From: Prevotella sp.
Lineage (GTDB): Bacteria > Bacteroidota > Bacteroidia > Bacteroidales > Bacteroidaceae
Direction: 5' to 3'
Length of the DNA: 60,539 nt
Assembly: GCA_022771625.1 (NCBI GenBank)
Contig: JALFCW010000037.1
Span: forward strand, 1-60,539
The position numbers were made by a program, and so were the translations under genes. Positions 53,259 through 60,539 of this stretch are shown one piece after another (the stretch's first letter is position 1; each line of letters starts with the position of its first letter). The notes under the pieces are model-generated. The model ran no database searches and had not been told where the DNA came from. It was given only the letters and a program-made list of their open reading frames with translations.

Positions 53259-55025
53259 TTATCGGATAATCTTCAAAACATCCTCTACGATTTGCTCATC
53301 CAGCAGACGATTGTCGCTGAGTAATTGTTGCAGGTCGAAGCGGTCGTAGAGATCTTTCTTGATGCCACCAACCAGCACTTTCATGTCGGATGTGCTGTAA
53401 TAAGAGGCGATGCGTTCACCGAATCCGCCATCCTTCGAGCCGTCTTCAAGAGTCACAACAAGCCTGTGGCTTGCCTTGAGAGCCTCCAGTGTGCCGGCAT
53501 CTACTGCATTCAGGTAACGAGGATTGATAAGCGTAGCATCGATGCCTCGCTCTGACAGCAGACGAGCCACATGCTCACCCTTCTGATAGAATGATCCGGC
53601 AGCTATGATTGCCACTTCAGAACCTTTATGCATCACTTTATAGCGTGACTCATAACAATACTCCGTATCAACCGTTTCGGTAGTGTGAACTACGCCATTG
53701 CTTGGGACGCGGATGGCGATAGGTTTCTTGTCCTGAATGATGGCCCAGCGAAGCATGGCAAAGTATTCCTCACAGGTGGTCGGGGCAAGATATATAAGTC
53801 CTGGAATACTGCATAGCATAGGTATGTCGAACAGACAGATGTGGGTGATGTCATTCATCGTACCTGCACCTCCCCAAACCACATTGATTACAGCAGGATT
53901 GGAGTTGATGCAAAGGTCTTGCGCTATCTGGTCGTATGTGCGCTGGATGAAGGTGCTGTAAACCGTCCAGACGGGACGAAGACCACCCTTTGCCATACCG
54001 CTTGCCATGGCGCAAGCCTGTTCCTCGGCAATGCCCATGTCGATGTGTTGCTTGCCTGCCTCTTTACGCTTGTCTGGAGAAAAGCCTGCGGCTGCAGGGG
54101 TTCCTGCTGTGACTGCGATGAGTGTAGGATCGTTCTTCATCTCACGGAGCATCCAGTTGCTGTAGAGTTCTTCATAGCTCTCTGCACTATTAGCACTATT
54201 TGAACTTCTTGAACCATCTTCTACGTTGAATGGCGCACCCCAATGCCATGCTTCCTTATTATCGATAGCAGGTTGGAAACCATGTCCCTTCTCCGTATGA
54301 ATGTGGACGACCGTTGGCTTGTCTGTATCCTTGACCGACTGGAACACCTCGATCAGTTTCTGCAGGTCATTGCCTTCTTCCAGATATTTGTATTCAAATC
54401 CCCACGCCTTGAACCAGTTGTGCTGGCACTCGCCATTGCTTTCCCTAAGGGCACGAAGGTTCTTGTAGATGCCACCATGATTCTCTGCAATTGACATCTC
54501 GTTGTCATTCACCACGATGATGATGCCTGTACCCAATTCCGATGCCTCATCAAGCCCCTCAAAAGCCTCGCCGCCTGAGAGCGAACCGTCACCTATGATG
54601 GCAATGATGTTCTCACTTGTTCCCTTGATGTCGCGAGCCTTCTGCAAGCCTGTAGCCAGACTTACGGATGTGGAAGTATGACCCACTTCAAAGTTGTCAT
54701 ACACAGGACTTTCGGCTGGCGAAGAATATCCGCTGATGGCGTTCATGTCGTCCACGTCGCCTAGAAAACCCGATGCACGACCTGTAAGCACCTTGTGAGG
54801 ATAGCATTGGTGTGAGACGTCAAACACAAACTTGTCCTCTGGTGCGTTGAATACATAATGCAGAGCCACCGTTGCCTCCACGAAACCCAGGTTAGGTCCT
54901 ACATGTCCACCATGCTTACTAACACGGTTCAATACGGCAGTACGTGTCTCTTCTGCCACAACTTTCAATGCCTCCAAATCCAGCTGTTTCAAGTCGGCTG
55001 GCGACTGTATCTTTTCTATATACAT
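53259..55025 (-). CDS. 1-deoxy-D-xylulose-5-phosphate synthase-like transketolase
   Basis: 588 residues from the ATG at 55025 (MYIEKIQSPADLKQL). Thiamine diphosphate motif GDGSLSGGEAFEGLDEASEL, His in SHQCYPHKVLTGR, pyrimidine domain with MGIAEEQACAMASGMAKGG (the catalytic Glu) and the C-terminal domain. Shorter than the usual ~630 residues. DXS makes DXP for isoprenoids, thiamine and pyridoxal; a shorter type occurs as a second copy in Bacteroidales, so this may be a paralogue. Upstream lies a possible -7 box (55050-55057). Confidence 0.85.
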   Translation of the reverse strand: MYIEKIQSPADLKQLDLEALKVVAEETRTAVLNRVSKHGGHVGPNLGFVEATVALHYVFNAPEDKFVFDVSHQCYPHKVLTGRASGFLGDVDDMNAISGYSSPAESPVYDNFEVGHTSTSVSLATGLQKARDIKGTSENIIAIIGDGSLSGGEAFEGLDEASELGTGIIIVVNDNEMSIAENHGGIYKNLRALRESNGECQHNWFKAWGFEYKYLEEGNDLQKLIEVFQSVKDTDKPTVVHIHTEKGHGFQPAIDNKEAWHWGAPFNVEDGSRSSNSANSAESYEELYSNWMLREMKNDPTLIAVTAGTPAAAGFSPDKRKEAGKQHIDMGIAEEQACAMASGMAKGGLRPVWTVYSTFIQRTYDQIAQDLCINSNPAVINVVWGGAGTMNDITHICLFDIPMLCSIPGLIYLAPTTCEEYFAMLRWAIIQDKKPIAIRVPSNGVVHTTETVDTEYCYESRYKVMHKGSEVAIIAAGSFYQKGEHVARLLSERGIDATLINPRYLNAVDAGTLEALKASHRLVVTLEDGSKDGGFGERIASYYSTSDMKVLVGGIKKDLYDRFDLQQLLSDNRLLDEQIVEDVLKIIR

Positions 55026-55058
55026 TGTATTTTGTTTTAAATTCGAGTGCAAAAGTAC

Positions 55059-55100
55059 TCACATACGAAGACTGGTGGAAATAACTATAACCTTTTTCAT
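55059..55100 (-). pseudogene. relic of a second FMN reductase gene start
   Basis: Reads MKKVIVISTSLRM and stop on the minus strand, against MKKVIVISTSLRAGS at 53200. About 20 bases upstream of the ATG are also similar (TTTTTGCTAATG on the plus strand, against CTTTTGCTTATG). Homology ends within codon 13. Confidence 0.85.
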
Positions 55101-55128
55101 TTTTTGCTAATGCGAAAAAATATTGTAC

Positions 55129-56259
55129 TCATTTCATGTTCTTTTTGATGAAATCAACTAGCTTATCCCACGGTATCATGTTTTTCGCCTTGCCCTTGCC
55201 TTCCAGTTCGGTATAGCCTCCATCGTAGAGGTCGCAATGGCTGGCATCGGGGATGATGAGCAACTCCTTGTTCCCTGGCACAGGATTTGGCTTGCGGACT
55301 GCATCATATCCAGTGGCTTTACCCTCTACCATATATTTATAAGCTGCCTCGCCGAAGTAACGGGAATGAGCTTTCTCGCCATGCATGATGAGCACCGCCG
55401 AACGTATCTCATTGATATAATAAAGGAAACGCGCATTGGAATATGCCTGACAGCCAAAGGTGTGCCAACCGTCGTTGCTGTTGCCCGAACGGAAATGATA
55501 GCCACGACTCGTCTTGTAGTAGTCATAATAGTCCTTGACAAACTGCGGGGCATCGGCAGGCAACGGATCTACCACGCCTCCCGCTTGCGTCAACTTGCCA
55601 CTCCGCGCAGCCTTGGTGCGTTCGGCAGCCATCGCCTTGCGAGCTACATAACGTGCTTCCTCACTGTCGTTCTCATCAAAATAGCCGTTGCCATTCACTC
55701 GGCACATATCGTACATAGTGCTCGCCACCGTAGCTTTGATGCGAGGGTCTGCTGCAGCCGCATTCAGAGCTATGCCGCCCCATCCGCAAATACCGATGAT
55801 GCCTATCTTCTCCTCGTCCACATCTGGAAGGCAAGCAAGGAAATCCACAGCTGCCAAGAAGTCTTCGGTATTGATGTCAGGTGAGGATGTGCGCCGGGGC
55901 TCACCACCACTTTCTCCTGTAAAGGAAGGGTCGAAAGCACAAGTGACAAATCCTCTTTCCGCCATCTTCATAGCATAGAGTCCACTCGACTGTTCCTTTG
56001 ATGCACCAAAAGGTCCGCACACCGCAAGCCCCATCCTGTTGCCTTCACTTTTGGGAGTATATAAATCTCCCACAAGTGTTATGCCATACCGATTCTTGAA
56101 CTCCACCTTCCGGTGATTGACTGTCTCGCTCAACGGGAAAACCTTGTCCCATTTTTCTTCTGTTCTTTTGTCCTGCACATCCTGTGCTGACGCATTGGTT
56201 GTAAGTGCCATTGCCATCGAAATTACTATTAATAAAAATACTTTCTTTTTCATAATCAC
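55129..56259 (-). CDS. exported alpha/beta hydrolase (dienelactone hydrolase-like)
   Basis: 376 residues. Signal peptide (LLIVISMAMALTTNASA), then the hydrolase fold with the nucleophile in GICGWGG, where the centre is Cys rather than Ser, as in dienelactone hydrolases. A later D/H pair (LIIPDASHCDLY) completes the triad. Likely a periplasmic esterase or lactonase; some relatives are listed as X-Pro dipeptidyl-peptidase-like. Promoter candidate TAATTTTG at 56289-56282. Confidence 0.82.
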   Translation of the reverse strand: MIMKKKVFLLIVISMAMALTTNASAQDVQDKRTEEKWDKVFPLSETVNHRKVEFKNRYGITLVGDLYTPKSEGNRMGLAVCGPFGASKEQSSGLYAMKMAERGFVTCAFDPSFTGESGGEPRRTSSPDINTEDFLAAVDFLACLPDVDEEKIGIIGICGWGGIALNAAAADPRIKATVASTMYDMCRVNGNGYFDENDSEEARYVARKAMAAERTKAARSGKLTQAGGVVDPLPADAPQFVKDYYDYYKTSRGYHFRSGNSNDGWHTFGCQAYSNARFLYYINEIRSAVLIMHGEKAHSRYFGEAAYKYMVEGKATGYDAVRKPNPVPGNKELLIIPDASHCDLYDGGYTELEGKGKAKNMIPWDKLVDFIKKNMK

Positions 56260-56400
56260 TTAGTGAATAATTTTTCGGGTGCAAAATTACAATAAACGGA
56301 ACAAAGAAGCTATACCTGAATTGTGGTAATAATTACCATTAGCCATTTTTTGTTGTCAAAGCCGGAAAAAACCGTGACCACGGAACACGATCTCCAGGCC

Positions 56401-58224
56401 TTATAAAGGAAAGAGTAGAGGAAGGACAATAGTCATGACAATTCCCATTATTATCTGTAAGGGCAAACCCACCTTGACATAGTCGCCGAAGGTGTAGCCT
56501 CCGGCTTGCATCACAAGGGCATTGGGAGGTGTGGAAAACGGTGAGGCAAAACACATGCTGGCACCAAGAGTTACCGCAAAGAGGAATGCCAGCGGACTTA
56601 CATTGAGTTCCGTGGCGGCACTCAAGGCTATGGGTGCCATCAGCACAGCCGTTGCGGTGTTGCTGATAAACATTGTCAACAACGATGTCGTGAAATATAT
56701 GCCGCAGAGCAGGGCCATCGGTCCTATGCCTCCAAGTGCTGCCACAAGTCCATGGCTTACCATAGCCGAAACACCAGTCTTCTCAAGTGCCGTTGCCATG
56801 GGCATCATGGCTGCAATGAGAACAATACTCTCCCAGTTGATGGTCTTGTAAGCGGCATCAACACTTCGGAAACAACCTGACACCACCATCAGCAAACCAG
56901 CGGCAATGACTGCCGTGACGGGGGCAACAGGAATGAAATCGAACACCATTACGGCAATCATGGCAAGCATGATTATTGCTGCCAGCGGTGCCTTATATGT
57001 AAGGGTGACGCGCTCCGCCATTTCCTTCGGTTGTCCTATCAGCAGCCAGTCTTCCTCCTCGGAATCAATCTTCGATATGTTCTCCCACTGACCTTGTATT
57101 AGCAGTGTGTCGCCAACTTTCAGCTTCACCTCGGGCAGGTTCTCTGTTATATATTCGTGGCTTCGCTTCACACCGAGAACATTTATTTGATATTGTTCGC
57201 GCAGTCGCGACTGCCGCAGCAATTGGCCAACAAGGCGCGACTCCGGCATTACCACAATCTCCGCAATGCCAATGTCGTAGAAGTCGATGGTGTTGGCATT
57301 CTGTTTTATCAGACATGCATCGGAAGCAAAGCGTTCTATCTCATCCTTGGGTCCTTGCAGATACAGGATGTCGGCTGCGGCAATGACACGCTCTTGTGTG
57401 GGCAACGACTGTGTAATGTTTCTTATCAACCCACGATGACGCAATGTCTCGTTGCGTATTTCCATAATCGAAATATTGTGTTCTGCACGAAGGTTTAGCT
57501 CTGCTACTGACTTCCCTACAATGCAGCTTCTTCCGTCCACTCGATAAGCTTCCACATTGTTGTCCAACCGATAGTCCTCCACGAGTTTTTCCAACGATTT
57601 CTCACTCTTTTTCCCTTCTTCCACCCCAGTCTTCACAAGCAACTTGCTGAGTGGCAGCATCACTGTTATGCCCACGGCAAGACAGATAATGCCGACGGGG
57701 AAAAACGAGAAGAAGGAAAGACCGTCGTAGCCTGCCTCTCGCAGTGCCTCATCTATCACGAGGTTAGGCGGTGTACCGATGAGTGTCAGCATTCCGCCCA
57801 TACTACTTGCGAATGCCAATGGCATAAGCAGCCGCGACGGACTCTTCTTGCTCTCCATTTCCATCGACACGATTATCGGCATCATAAGTGCCACGGTCCC
57901 CGTATTGCTGACAAAAGCTCCGATGAGAGCCGTTACAACCACCACAAGCAAAAACATAGCAGTATCGTTGCTGCCTGCCAGTTGCATAATCCTATGGCTC
58001 GCCGCCTTGGCAAGTCCTGTCTGCAATATGGCTCCACCCACTACAAATAGCCCCACCATCATTACTACCACCGGATTTGAGAATCCCGACAGTGCTTCCG
58101 CTGGTGACAATATTCCGCAAAGTATAAGAATCGTCAGTGCGCAGAGCGCAACAATATCGGCCCTTATCTTGCCTATTATGAACATGGCTACCGTAGCTAA
58201 AAGAACAAGAATTGTTATTATCAT
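56401..58224 (-). CDS. SLC13-family transporter with TrkA-C domains
   Basis: 607 residues from the ATG at 58224 (MIITILVLLATV); a start at 58251 is also open but lies within 20 bases of the -7 box. About 12 membrane segments are split by a cytoplasmic region with two RCK_C/TrkA-C domains (residues about 210-390: GKSVAELNLRAEHNISIMEI and VGQLLRQSRLREQYQINVLG). Members carry sulfate, phosphate, citrate or dicarboxylates with Na+; the RCK-type form is often a sulfate or phosphate transporter. Substrate unclear. Confidence 0.87.
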   Translation of the reverse strand: MIITILVLLATVAMFIIGKIRADIVALCALTILILCGILSPAEALSGFSNPVVVMMVGLFVVGGAILQTGLAKAASHRIMQLAGSNDTAMFLLVVVVTALIGAFVSNTGTVALMMPIIVSMEMESKKSPSRLLMPLAFASSMGGMLTLIGTPPNLVIDEALREAGYDGLSFFSFFPVGIICLAVGITVMLPLSKLLVKTGVEEGKKSEKSLEKLVEDYRLDNNVEAYRVDGRSCIVGKSVAELNLRAEHNISIMEIRNETLRHRGLIRNITQSLPTQERVIAAADILYLQGPKDEIERFASDACLIKQNANTIDFYDIGIAEIVVMPESRLVGQLLRQSRLREQYQINVLGVKRSHEYITENLPEVKLKVGDTLLIQGQWENISKIDSEEEDWLLIGQPKEMAERVTLTYKAPLAAIIMLAMIAVMVFDFIPVAPVTAVIAAGLLMVVSGCFRSVDAAYKTINWESIVLIAAMMPMATALEKTGVSAMVSHGLVAALGGIGPMALLCGIYFTTSLLTMFISNTATAVLMAPIALSAATELNVSPLAFLFAVTLGASMCFASPFSTPPNALVMQAGGYTFGDYVKVGLPLQIIMGIVMTIVLPLLFPL

Positions 58225-58542
58225 ATTTTCAATCGTTTTTGGGTGGAACATGCGTTATCTGAGGGCAAAGATACAAAAATAATATTGGATATGCAAATAA
58301 TTCAAGAGCATTTTTATTTTCGAATACAAAATAGAGCAAAACAAGGTATTCATATAGTTAATAATGATTAATATTGCAGTTTGTTAATAATTTATTTCAC
58401 ATTGTAATAATCTAAATCAAAAAAATAATCGTATCTTTGCGCAAGTATAAATATAACTTTATTCTATATAAAAGACCAGGAGATGCCTCTTGGAATTCAG
58501 CAACTCTAAATAAGATTCACAATTTAATAAAACAATAACATT
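58225..58542. promoter_or_regulatory. divergent promoter region between the SLC13 and SDR genes
   Basis: About 318 bases without a gene. A minus-strand -7 box TATCTTTG (58273-58266) serves the transporter; a plus-strand TATCTTTG at 58433-58440 serves the SDR gene, with a leader of about 95 bases (58441-58542). No other structure was recognised. Confidence 0.6.
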
Positions 58543-59304
58543 ATGACTAATCAACACATTTTTATCACTGGAGGAGCCTCAGGAATTGGAGCTGCCGCAG
58601 TACGTCTTTTCTCAAGCCGAGGATGGAAAGTGACATTTTCAGACATCAACAAGGAATGGGGAAACAGTCTATCAGAGGAACTTGGCGACGGGGTATTGTT
58701 CGTTGCAGCCGACACCCGCAATCGTGAGGAAATAAAGACAGCCATAGCTGCAGGAATCGAAAAGTATGGTCCTCTTTGCTCCGTATTTGCAAATGCTGGC
58801 ATACATCGTGCCAATACCATGCTCGACATCAGCGATGAAGAACTCAAATTAATGATTGACACCAACATCTACGGTACAGTGCACACGCTGCAGGCTGCCG
58901 TTCCACATATCATCGAATCAGGCGGTGGCTCGGTGGTAATCAACTGCTCCGACCAATGGTTTGTCGGCAAACCATACAGTTTTGGTTATGGACTGACAAA
59001 GGGGGCACTCGGACAAATCACCAGATCGCTATCCATCGACCTCGGAAAATATGGCATCCGTGTCAATGCCGTCTGTGCAGGCACCATACGCACTCCACTC
59101 GTTGATAACCTCTTCGACAAATTTGCGAAGATTGAGGGTAAAACAATAGAGGACTATTGGGTTAGCGAAAACTCTCTTTATATGCGTGGAGAGGCTGGAA
59201 GACCTGAGGAGGTGGCAGAGTTGGTTTATTTCCTTGCGTCAGACGCAGCAAGCTTCTGCACTGGTGGACATTACCTTGCCGATGGCGGATTGGTGGCACA
59301 ATAA
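58543..59304 (+). CDS. short-chain dehydrogenase/reductase
   Basis: 253 residues, classical SDR. TGGASGIG near the N-terminus binds NAD(P); the catalytic set is Ser in NCSDQWF, Tyr and Lys in YGLTKGAL, with the Ser 13 residues before the Tyr. The C-terminal ADGGLVA is typical of sugar- or sterol-related SDRs. Substrate unknown. It stands alone with a possible promoter at 58433. Confidence 0.88.
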   Translation: MTNQHIFITGGASGIGAAAVRLFSSRGWKVTFSDINKEWGNSLSEELGDGVLFVAADTRNREEIKTAIAAGIEKYGPLCSVFANAGIHRANTMLDISDEELKLMIDTNIYGTVHTLQAAVPHIIESGGGSVVINCSDQWFVGKPYSFGYGLTKGALGQITRSLSIDLGKYGIRVNAVCAGTIRTPLVDNLFDKFAKIEGKTIEDYWVSENSLYMRGEAGRPEEVAELVYFLASDAASFCTGGHYLADGGLVAQ

Positions 59305-59323
59305 TATTTATTATATGACTATT

Positions 59324-59497
59324 ATGAAGAATCGCATTACGACCACAATTACGACTATGATGTTGATGCTGTTCAGTTACGGCATCAACGTGGGTGGTCT
59401 TAGTGGAGGATTGTCATTTTGGTATAATCACTTTCCCTTGTTGATGACATATATACCTGCAGTGGCGAGGGCACCGGCGATGATATACTTCCAATAG
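59324..59497 (+). pseudogene. possible truncated exported protein gene
   Basis: ATG at 59324 codes a signal-like start (TTMMLMLFSYGINVGGLSGG), then the frame runs into the antisense of the convergent transporter gene and stops at 59497. The first ~100 bases look like the start of a secreted protein whose remainder was lost. It could also be chance. Confidence 0.3.
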
Positions 59498-60345
59498 AAG
59501 GGCTCCGAAAGACAGAGACAAGAACTTACAGCTCCTATCACGGGAATGAGGGAGTTGAAGATTGCCACCTTGCCCACGGGATTGCATGTCAGCAGTTTGT
59601 TATATAGAGTGAATCCGATGGTGGAAATAGCGATGAGCATCATTAGGATAAGCAATCCCACAATTGTAACATTCGGCAATACTCCACCCATCAACAGGGC
59701 CGGGAGGATAAGAAGTGTGCCTCCGAGGGCAAGACTGTATCCCGTGCCGACAAACACATCCACACGCTTGCCCAATCCCCTTGTCATCAGTGAGGCAAAA
59801 GCCGAACAAAGGGCATTCAGGATGATCATTCCGTCGCCAAGCCATGTGAAATGCCCGCTCTCCTTGCCGCCAAGATTAAGGGCGAGAATACCTATAAAAC
59901 CGAGTATGCAGCCCAATGCCTTGCGCATAGTCATCTTGTCGCTTTTAAAGAACATGCAGGCAAATATCACCACCGTGAATACACCCATTGAATTGAGTAT
60001 CGCGGCCCGTGCACCGTCGCTGTGCGACAGTCCGAAATAGAAGAAGGCATAGTGGAAAGTGGTGTTGAGCAACGAGAAGAGCAACACATACCACCAGTCG
60101 CGCCCCTTGCTAACGGCAAACCGCCGATGCGTTGCGCGGGCGACAGAAAGGATGATAAGTCCCGATATGCAGAATCGGATGCCCGCAAAAAGCATCTTGC
60201 TACCCGTCATGTCGGGAGTAATCTGAAACTCCGCAAACCCGAGTTTTATAAGAGGATATGCCCATCCCCACAATATCGCCGCCGTGAGTGCGAGTCCTGC
60301 CACCCACGCCGGTCTTCTGAATATGCTAACCTTAGTATCTGTCAT
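59428..60345 (-). CDS. EamA/DMT-superfamily transporter
   Basis: 305 residues from the ATG at 60345 (MTDTKVSIFRRPAWVAG); the earlier open part lies in the promoter. Ten membrane segments in two EamA halves, the first starting LALTAAILWGWAYPLIKLGF, the second around WLGDGMIILNALCSAFASLM. Such proteins export metabolites such as amino acids or nucleosides. Promoter: TTG (60402-60400), 19-base spacer, TAACTTTG (60380-60373) on the minus strand. Confidence 0.88.
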   Translation of the reverse strand: MTDTKVSIFRRPAWVAGLALTAAILWGWAYPLIKLGFAEFQITPDMTGSKMLFAGIRFCISGLIILSVARATHRRFAVSKGRDWWYVLLFSLLNTTFHYAFFYFGLSHSDGARAAILNSMGVFTVVIFACMFFKSDKMTMRKALGCILGFIGILALNLGGKESGHFTWLGDGMIILNALCSAFASLMTRGLGKRVDVFVGTGYSLALGGTLLILPALLMGGVLPNVTIVGLLILMMLIAISTIGFTLYNKLLTCNPVGKVAIFNSLIPVIGAVSSCLCLSEPFYWKYIIAGALATAGIYVINKGK

Positions 60346-60372
60346 CAACTTATTGCTTAATATTTTGGGGTG

Positions 60373-60402
60373 CAAAGTTAATACTTTTATTCCTACTGGC
60401 AA
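60373..60402 (-). promoter_or_regulatory. promoter of the DMT transporter gene
   Basis: On the minus strand: TTG, 19 bases, TAACTTTG; fixes the start at 60345 rather than 60465. Confidence 0.75.
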
Positions 60403-60539
60403 AATGTTCTGTTGTTTTTCCCCCTTTATATTATCGTATTTAACATTATTAATATAATACCGCATTTTATACTATGAATGTATATAGGTTATCCCTTTTA
60501 CAAAAAAAATAAAAGTTGAAAAACATCTGTCACTGTCAG

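Noticed and set aside
58441..58542. Riboswitch in the leader of the SDR gene
   Set aside because: There is a modest hairpin near AGGAGATGCCTCTT but no match to a known riboswitch core.
1..60539. tRNA, rRNA or insertion-sequence transposase genes
   Set aside because: No cloverleaf with a T-loop GTTCGA motif, no rRNA segment and no DDE transposase motif was found by eye.

Overview
The window is a chromosome segment from a member of the Bacteroidales, most like Prevotella. The evidence is a set of promoters of the Bacteroides type (TTG, about 20 bases, TAnnTTTG), a BspA-type leucine-rich surface protein, membrane-anchored AraC regulators, duplicated genes for AAA-ATPase/PD-(D/E)XK nuclease proteins, and an RGG/Q-rich extension on an RluB-like pseudouridine synthase. 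No tRNA, rRNA, insertion sequence or CRISPR array was recognised.

Bases 1-12127 are mostly housekeeping: the end of purB, an RluB-like enzyme, asnS, a CvfB-like S1 protein, a LolD-like ATPase, a CPA2 antiporter with a stress-protein-like tail, asd, two small unknown genes, tdk, a TRIC/YadS-type membrane protein and a methylguanine-DNA methyltransferase. Bases 12131-17071 form a four-gene efflux operon (adaptor, TolC-like, two MacB/FtsX-type permeases) with no ATPase gene of its own.

Bases 17259-23666 hold a lipoprotein tyrosine phosphatase and an unusual locus: two stand-alone condensation-fold proteins, a DDAH/amidinotransferase-fold enzyme, and a MATE transporter fused to an RsbW-like ATPase domain. 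This is the best candidate for an undescribed small-molecule or signalling system. Bases 23834-38898 hold a membrane-anchored AraC regulator, a 3409-residue leucine-rich surface protein, a broken small peptide gene and a sensor protein that looks like a histidine kinase without its phospho-accepting histidine. Just upstream lies a collapsed twin of the regulator/surface-protein pair, then a lipoprotein gene whose end is a perfect 73-bp copy of part of the methyltransferase gene. Bases 38899-39628 have no gene but carry five palindromic structures, including four tandem 21-bp units.

Bases 39629-46421 are an RND efflux operon with a divergent AraC regulator and a 12-bp inverted repeat between them. 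From 46396 to 51060, three partial copies of one AAA-ATPase/nuclease gene lie antisense against the 3' ends of three unrelated genes (AraC, hipA, HxlR). All three genes take their last codons and stop from the copy, so they share the C-terminal tail TSARR or TSAHR; hipBA sits between two of the copies. The rest (51170-60345) is mostly metabolic and redox: AraC regulator, flavodoxin, FMN reductase, a DXS-like enzyme, a relic of a second FMN reductase start, an alpha/beta hydrolase, an SLC13 transporter, an SDR and a DMT exporter.
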